The notes beneath the pieces were generated by a model, which saw only the letters and a list, made by a program, of their open reading frames with translations, searched no databases and was not told where the DNA came from. A DNA stretch of 64,000 nucleotides from Tyto alba. Taxonomy: Eukaryota; Chordata; Aves; Strigiformes; Tytonidae. The position numbers were made by a program, and so were the translations under genes. Location: contig NW_024881279.1 in assembly GCF_018691265.1 (NCBI RefSeq), forward strand, positions 3,253,243 to 3,317,242, written 5' to 3'. Shown here piece after piece: positions 57,721 to 64,000 of the stretch (the stretch's first letter is position 1; each line of letters begins with the position of its first letter).

Positions 57721-60105
57721 GATGGATTTGCATCATTTGGAGTAAACCCCATCTTCCTCCCTTATTACCTAATTACCTTAAACTGTTGACTGCAGTGTTT
57801 CTCAACAGCAAATGCATGTCCTAAGGTCACGTTTTCTAAAAGAGCCCAGATACCTAGTGAGGATAGGGATGCTGAGGATGAGCTGAAGTTATTGCTTGAA
57901 GCCCATGGTTCTGAAGGCGCGGAAGAAACCAAGAGGCAATTCACCAGCAATTACACGAGAACAATTAATCAGAAATGGGAAACAGCACACAGCGAGGGAG
58001 TTAACCACAGGAACATGCCTTTGGCACTACCTGCCAGGATTACAAATGCCAGCAGGTGAGTTGGAAAACCAGCACCTTGCTGGGAGCTTCCACCAGCTTC
58101 ATGGCATTCCCTCCTTTATCCATAGTGCTTTGACATATGGGCCTGATCCAACACATATCCATACGTTTTCCTGCTTCCTTAGCAGGTTTGTTTCTATTTT
58201 TTGAGGATGTAAAAGGCTCAAAATCCCCCTGTGTGCTAATGTGGATGAAACCCCTGACTTTGAAGCAGCCCCAACCCGGGTGCTTTCCATGTTCCTGTGG
58301 CATGTTCAGTATCAGCTCCTGGTAGAAACTTCCAACAACTCCTACAAGTTGCCCAAGTATTTGCCACTTCTGGAGGCTCTGGGAGACGATGGGCAACAGC
58401 TTGCTCTGCTTGAGGAGCTGTCAGCGGCGCCTGTTCGCGGGTGCCGTGTACGTCCATGTGCCCAAAAGCTTCCCGCTACCATTTTTCCCTTGTGACATAC
58501 CATTTATTTTCAACTGCCTGAGAACTTCTGTAGGAATAATGCTTCATCTCAGGACCACCTGAATATCTAATTATCACCTTCATCGAGCCTTGAGTCATTC
58601 TAGTGGTTAGATTAAAACAACCAAGCAAAATCAAGAGCATGGAAAAATCCAGGCTGCCTGACTATCTAGTTAAGTAACTCGAATAATTTCATTCACCTCA
58701 ATCATGTGAATCAACAATATCATGAAGGTCATCGGGGGAACTGCTCTGCATCAACAGGAAGCACGATGCAACACTTAAAGCAGAAGATTAGGGTCAGGAA
58801 ACCTGCCACTATTTGCTTTTCCTCTCTATTCTGTACTTTCATCATCTATGAAACAGGAATACTGACATTTTTGCTAGACTACAGATGCATATTAAACCAC
58901 TTCATTAATGTTTATGGGGTGATTGGAGGGGTGCAGATGAAAAGGGCAAAAGATAAGAAACCACAAAAGGTTGTGAGTGATTTGGAAGTGCCTGTGCCCT
59001 GAGAAGCACCGAGGCACAGTGTGAGCTGCAGGATTTCTCTGCAGGCAATGCGAGGGCCATGGTGGGTGCAAAATAAAGCACCAGACCAGGGGAGGGAAGT
59101 GCTCTGGAAACAAGTGAGACAGTGCAAATGGATAAGTCCTTCAGAAGGTGGCCCAACAGAATATTCCTTTTCAAATTTATTATGTTGCAATGCTGTTAGA
59201 GATCCATAACGGGAAAACTTAATTTCCTTCCTCACCACCTGTGGTGGTGCAACCTCCCCACCTCAACACTTCGTGCCACTCGGTCCCTAGTGCAATTTTC
59301 CCCCCTCTTGGGTCCCAGACTGACCTAAGATGAGTGGGGAAAAGTGGGGAACCAGAGCATGAAGGCACTCACACTCCCTTCACGCTCCCGACTCCTGCCT
59401 CCCTCTTGCTTGGGAATGAGCCACGTGCCAACTCCGATACCTTGGGAAAGGCAGGGGACCAGGGCAGTAAGGTCCCTCCCTGAGCCCACCTGGTTCCTGC
59501 CCCCCTCTCTTGCTGTTTAAAGATCAACAGGAACCATCAGCCCCCTCCTGCCAGCCCAGGACACCTGCACTTGGGTTGTAGCCCAAAGCGGGTGGCACCA
59601 GAACTCCAAGCTCTAGCAAGTCCCGGGGCCTGTGCTGTTGGTAGAAAGTACCAGAATGTTCCATCATCCGAGTTGGGCTGGAATGGAAAAGTAGTGGACA
59701 GAAGTCTGTTATCTCAGCCCCTATAGATAACGATGGCAAGCGAGACCCTTCGAGCTCTCCTGGATGGCCGTGGGGCTGTGACCAGCTCCTCCCCTGAGCT
59801 GGGACGCCTCTCGGGCTCAGACTCCTCAGGGTTTGAAGATCGTCTGCCCACAAAGCCAACGGGAGCCCGGGGTGAAGTCAGACTCCTTCCTGACTCTCAA
59901 TTATCACCCATTGAGAAATACCGATGCATTGGGAATATTTGCCCCAAACTCAAGAAGAGGGAAATTTTAACGCTAGGCTAGCCCTTTCCATCCCCCTCTT
60001 TACCTATTGTAGTGCTTAAATATGCACATTTGCCTTCATGACTGTGGATATCTATATATTTCACCAAATATCCAAGTATGTCCATGCTGTCTGTGTGTGT
60101 TTTAG
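57721..60105. other. Intergenic, nothing recognised
   Basis: Frames up to about 118 codons on both strands near 57.9-58.5 kb have no recognisable family or splice support. Confidence 0.4.
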
Positions 60106-60142
60106 GTATTTACATATACATATATATATATATATTATTTTT
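60106..60142. repeat. TA dinucleotide microsatellite
   Basis: TACATA units pass into a TA run ending in ATT and a T-run. Confidence 0.9.
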
Positions 60143-61709
60143 TTGATTCAGAATATGCTGTAGTAAGTTAGCATGAATCTTGTCATTCTCAAATCTGTAA
60201 TCAAGCCGCTATTTTAATCATAATATATTTTACTAAATCACTTTATTACTCTTTAAATCAATCAACCATTAAATGCTGCTAAGATTTAACCTCCAATCTA
60301 CTTCACACTATGAATAAATCTTAAATTGTTATTAAATCATAACCATGTGAGATGCTTTCATCTGTGACACTTCCTAGAAGTCAGACTCGAGCCATTTCTT
60401 CCTATCACTGGAGTCTGGGACAGGAAAAGACGCTCCACATGGCAGCTGGAAGGGTTGTTACAGGGTTAAAATAGTAAGACTAAAGTAAAACTAAATTATA
60501 TAAATAAGTCTAGGAAATATTGGCTGTAACACAACTCTGAAACCAAAGTGCTAGCCAGATCTGTTAAATAGTCATAATTAAATCAACTGTATCTCCATTA
60601 GCAACTTATGCTGCAGAGCAGGATTCATTCAGCGAGATGGTTCAAATTTTCAAGAGTTTATTTTAGAATACCTGCACATCAGAGCAGTTTCCTGCGTGCG
60701 CAGCCCAGCAGTCAAAATTACGATTGCTATTAGGCTGCAATTAACTGGGTACAAAGCACTTTGCCCACATCATTGTGTAAGCATGAGGACGGGCCAAACC
60801 TTTTCTGTCAATCTGCTTTTTTCTTTTTTTTTTAAAGCAGTAAACTGAGTTTTTGACAAAACTGCTTGCAGCCATTATTTGCTTTCCAAGGAAGTTCGCT
60901 CATCAATGATTTTATTTTTCAGTGGGTTAAATACCATCGCAGCTATCTGTGAGAGAATTAAAATACCTTTGTTTTGCCTGTCTTCTGGCAAATGGGTATG
61001 TGCTTGTACCCCACTTTGGCCTTAGTTGCTTTTTTTTATCCCGACCAGCCTGAAACAGCCTCCATCAGCCTGTTCGCCGCTCGGCCCTGCATGCCTCTGC
61101 TGCTTCACCCTGATTTACTGAAAGCAATATTTTACATCCTGATGACTCAAAGCTCACGCAGCCCATCATAACTTCTTTTTTATGGCACGGTTACCCTTTA
61201 TGTGGCCGCAGCAATACGCGGCACTACTCGCCCCGGCAGATTTAAAGCGACCGTGGATGCTCCTCACCACAGTAACCTTGACCATCACAGTTGGGTTTGT
61301 TCCTTCGAACTGTGGGGCGTCTAATTCCTGCTTAATTCAGCCTCTCATCCCGTGGCCAGGCTTCCACAGCAGAGCTGCTGTGACCGTGGCAGCGAGGGCT
61401 TCGGCCCACCCGCCGTGGCACCGCCACGCACGAGCATCTCCAGCCCCCTGGCACGCACCGAGTTATTCCTCATTTGCTTCTTGCCGTGTTTCTGCGTCTT
61501 CCACATTACGCTGAAGCTCGATTTGCTTGCATACTTCAAGTTACAGTGGCCATAATGTCCAGATCACAGGAGCAGGAATCAATGACCCAGCAGCAGTAAC
61601 CCCAGGTCCATCACCTCGCCTGCCTCCTGCCAGCTCTCCGTGCTTCTACATTAGATTTGATGATCATCTGCAAACCAACATTAAAGCCAACACAGAATAC
61701 CGCTTCATC
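60143..61709. other. Intergenic, nothing recognised
   Basis: The first part (to about 60960) is AT-rich with no frame over 60 codons. The second is mixed with short overlapping frames. Confidence 0.4.
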
Positions 61710-61731
61710 CCTTTTTTGCCTTCCCTCCCTT

Positions 61732-61767
<36 letters not shown>

Positions 61768-61782
61768 CTTTTTCTTTCCCTA
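61710..61782. repeat. Pyrimidine/T-rich tract
   Basis: T-runs with sparse C over about 70 bp. The phenylalanine-rich stretch in the long + frames crossing it marks those frames as chance. Confidence 0.92.
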
Positions 61783-64000
61783 GCAGGGTGTTTTTTCCAA
61801 GACCACAACAGCAACAAAGGAAAGCTCCTGCTAACATGGACTCAGTCATCAGGGCCGTCTCCTCATTGCAATGCAATCTGTTCGCAGAAACGGTACTGCC
61901 AAGAGGAAGCCAGACAAGTTCACAAATATGTGTCCAAATCAAACACGTCAACATTCCAAGCCCTAACGAACAAAAAACTCACTTGGAAGCTGCAATCCTT
62001 CCTGCTCAAGGCCATGCTACAGTCACATTCTTGGGTTCACCTTCATCAGGCTCAAAATAGCCCGAAAGTCCCCAGCCCACCGCAGCACCAGCCCAGCTCC
62101 CGCGGTGGGGCCGTAGGGCACATCGGGAAGGGAAAACTCACCCCGGGGGCAGAAACACGGCTGCAAAGTCAGCCAGCCTTAAAATTGAGCTTATTTATAA
62201 GGCAGTCGGGAAAACCTGCCTCCGCTTCTCCAGCTGCCTCTGTTGGGATGGAGACGTGGATGCTCCAGTCCAGACCAAAGGTGCTCCGAGGGGGAGCAGG
62301 GGGAGCAGGGACACCCAGCCCCGACTGTGCAGCCAGCGGCAGCTACAGGCTCGACTCCCAGTCTAAAATCTTACTCATAGTCCAGCTGTATTGCTTAAAT
62401 TAAAAAATAGTGTTAGCCACCGGGGATATTTTTTTTCTTTTTCCCATCACGTTTCCAAGGCAAAAGAACAGACATTCTCAAGCAGGTTTGCTGACCGTAA
62501 TAGAGAAAAGTTGTATTATTGAACACTCACACAGGCTTTTATGTCCCTTGTTCCGTGTATGCTCTTGGTTCTAAACAAAGGAGAACAGACAAGATATATT
62601 AGAGGGGAAGATGTACTTCAACAAACAGATATACTTTTTTTTTTTTTTTCTAAAACCATCTCAATTTTGTTTATACTGGCTAGGAGACAGCATCCTCCAT
62701 TCTCCTCAAACATACCAAACAAAACCCAAGCTAATGACATGATTCCCGTAATCAAGGTCACAGGCCTGGTTTTCCTGGAGCGTGCAGCTGAACGTTATAC
62801 CCAGGGCGGAACTCAAAACTTCATTTAGAATGGGCTAAGTATCAAAAACTTAAATAATTTGCTTCACAGGAGGAAAAGCACTTAGGGAATGATTTTCTCT
62901 CAAAAGAAAAGTTGGAAAGCTTGTGGGTCCTCTTGGGTGCGTCATCTAGAGCAAGTTGCCAGGTAAGCTGTGATGCTGCTAAAGTCAAGGGCAAAGCTCC
63001 TCTCCCCCGGGGTGGAACTGGGATTTTGCTCCATCTCCTTTGGGCTACGCCCAACTAGGAAGGAGGGTAGTTCAAAGAGAGAAGGGATGGCTCACTGCTC
63101 AAACCCATCTGCAAAAAAAAAAAAGAAAAAAAAGGTGATTTCCCAGCTGAGAAACTCACCCGGGGCATCAGGTGCCATCACAAACAGCGGCCGCTCCCCA
63201 CGCACGCTGCACACGAGGGATGCACGCCGTGGCATACAGGCAATTTCTCTCTAAGTGAGGAAATCCACATAAAAGAAGGACTTGCAGCTCAGGTTGCTGA
63301 CACAGGAAAACCTGCTTTCACTCATCAGTCCACAGTTTGCTTGACACATAAGAAAACAAATTGGATTTGAACCGAGCAGTGCTGGGCTGGGAGAGCTCAG
63401 GGTGCGGACGGAGGGGTGCGCGGTGCCCAGGGTGTTGCACCACGGCTGCTTGGAAAAACGTGTGAGCACAAGCCCTGCCATCCTCTCCTGCCAGCCCGAC
63501 TCCACCGTGCACCACGCATGCCAACCTCGGGGTGCCCGGGGCTGGCGGGGGCTCTCGGGGAGTGGAGCGGGCCACAGCTTCTCTGCGGCTGATTCCAACT
63601 TAAAGCGTTGGCGGAACGCTCTGTCTTGGCACCAGGCAGAGGTGGCTGGTTTTTCTCGAGGTGAGCTTGCATGAATCACACAAGGAAATAAAAACTGGCA
63701 AAGCTGAAACTACTGCAGGGAGGGCAGCTTTTTCAAAGGTGGGTGTCTGGTCTTCTGCTCCTAGACCCACATTCAAGTGTGTGAGGGAGAGCAGCGGGGC
63801 AGTGTTGTGTCCCCCCACCCACCCGAGCACTCTGCAGAAGACCACCTCTGACGAGCAAGGCTGCACTCGTTTAGCTGATGAGTTATGCTACTGCTTGCTC
63901 TCCTCTTCAAGGCAAGAGACACTTGCTCTGCTCTCCCCAATAGACTTTGGTCATGAGCAATAACAAAGGAACACAGATGTTTTGAGTCATATCCACTGAT
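61783..64000. other. Right end of window, no gene recognised
   Basis: SLC22A5 is expected further right by synteny, but no organic-cation-transporter exon was recognised here. A-runs lie near 63112-63134 and T-runs near 62635-62650. Confidence 0.4.

Noticed and set aside
61527..62403. Frames of 177 and 248 codons with a poly-Phe core
   Set aside because: Both run through the T-rich tract at 61710-61782 and have no recognisable domain.
42310..64000. SLC22A5 exons expected downstream of IRF1
   Set aside because: No frame shows the transporter's N-terminal or sugar-transporter-type signatures.

Overview
The window is nuclear DNA of a vertebrate, almost certainly a bird. It holds spliced genes with GT/AG introns, CpG islands, microsatellites, a CR1 LINE fragment whose 3' part reads like avian CR1, and a decayed class I endogenous retrovirus. 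Two protein-coding genes can be supported, both on the + strand and in the order known from the vertebrate type-2 cytokine locus: IL5 (four exons, coding 4166-7228) followed by IRF1 (non-coding exon 1 near 25420-25529, coding 26655-31323). In other vertebrates RAD50, IL13 and IL4 lie beyond IL5, and SLC22A5 lies beyond IRF1. None of those genes was found here, so they would be outside the window.

Layout. 1-4085: non-coding flank upstream of IL5 with a hexamer microsatellite. 4086-8450: IL5 with a compact promoter, four coding exons and an AT-rich 3' UTR. 8451-13600: no gene seen. 13630-15935: a 5'-truncated retrovirus remnant (end of RNase H, integrase, collapsed env, polypurine tract, one LTR). 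16080-17060: a CpG island with a consensus STAT site (GAS), a consensus ISRE and an AP-1 site. It also contains a 21-bp GC-rich minisatellite, and a roughly 400-bp G/A tract follows it. 17528-24724: no gene seen. 24725-25115: a roughly 24-bp GGATCC-containing minisatellite that ends just before the IRF1 promoter. 25210-32310: IRF1. 32311-64000: nearly 32 kb without any recognisable coding gene, containing one CR1 fragment and many simple repeats.

How the parts relate. IL5 encodes a secreted eosinophil and B-cell cytokine. IRF1 encodes an interferon-induced transcription factor that helps set the balance between type-1 and type-2 responses. The IRF1 promoter keeps the GAS and NF-kB sites known from mammals. 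The CpG island between the two genes has its own GAS and ISRE, so it is the best candidate in the window for an undescribed interferon-responsive promoter or enhancer. No exotic system (CRISPR, operon, phage or plasmid) is present, as expected for a bird chromosome. Gene identities and exon borders were read directly from the sequence and are firm. Transcription starts, UTR ends and all regulatory roles are inference.
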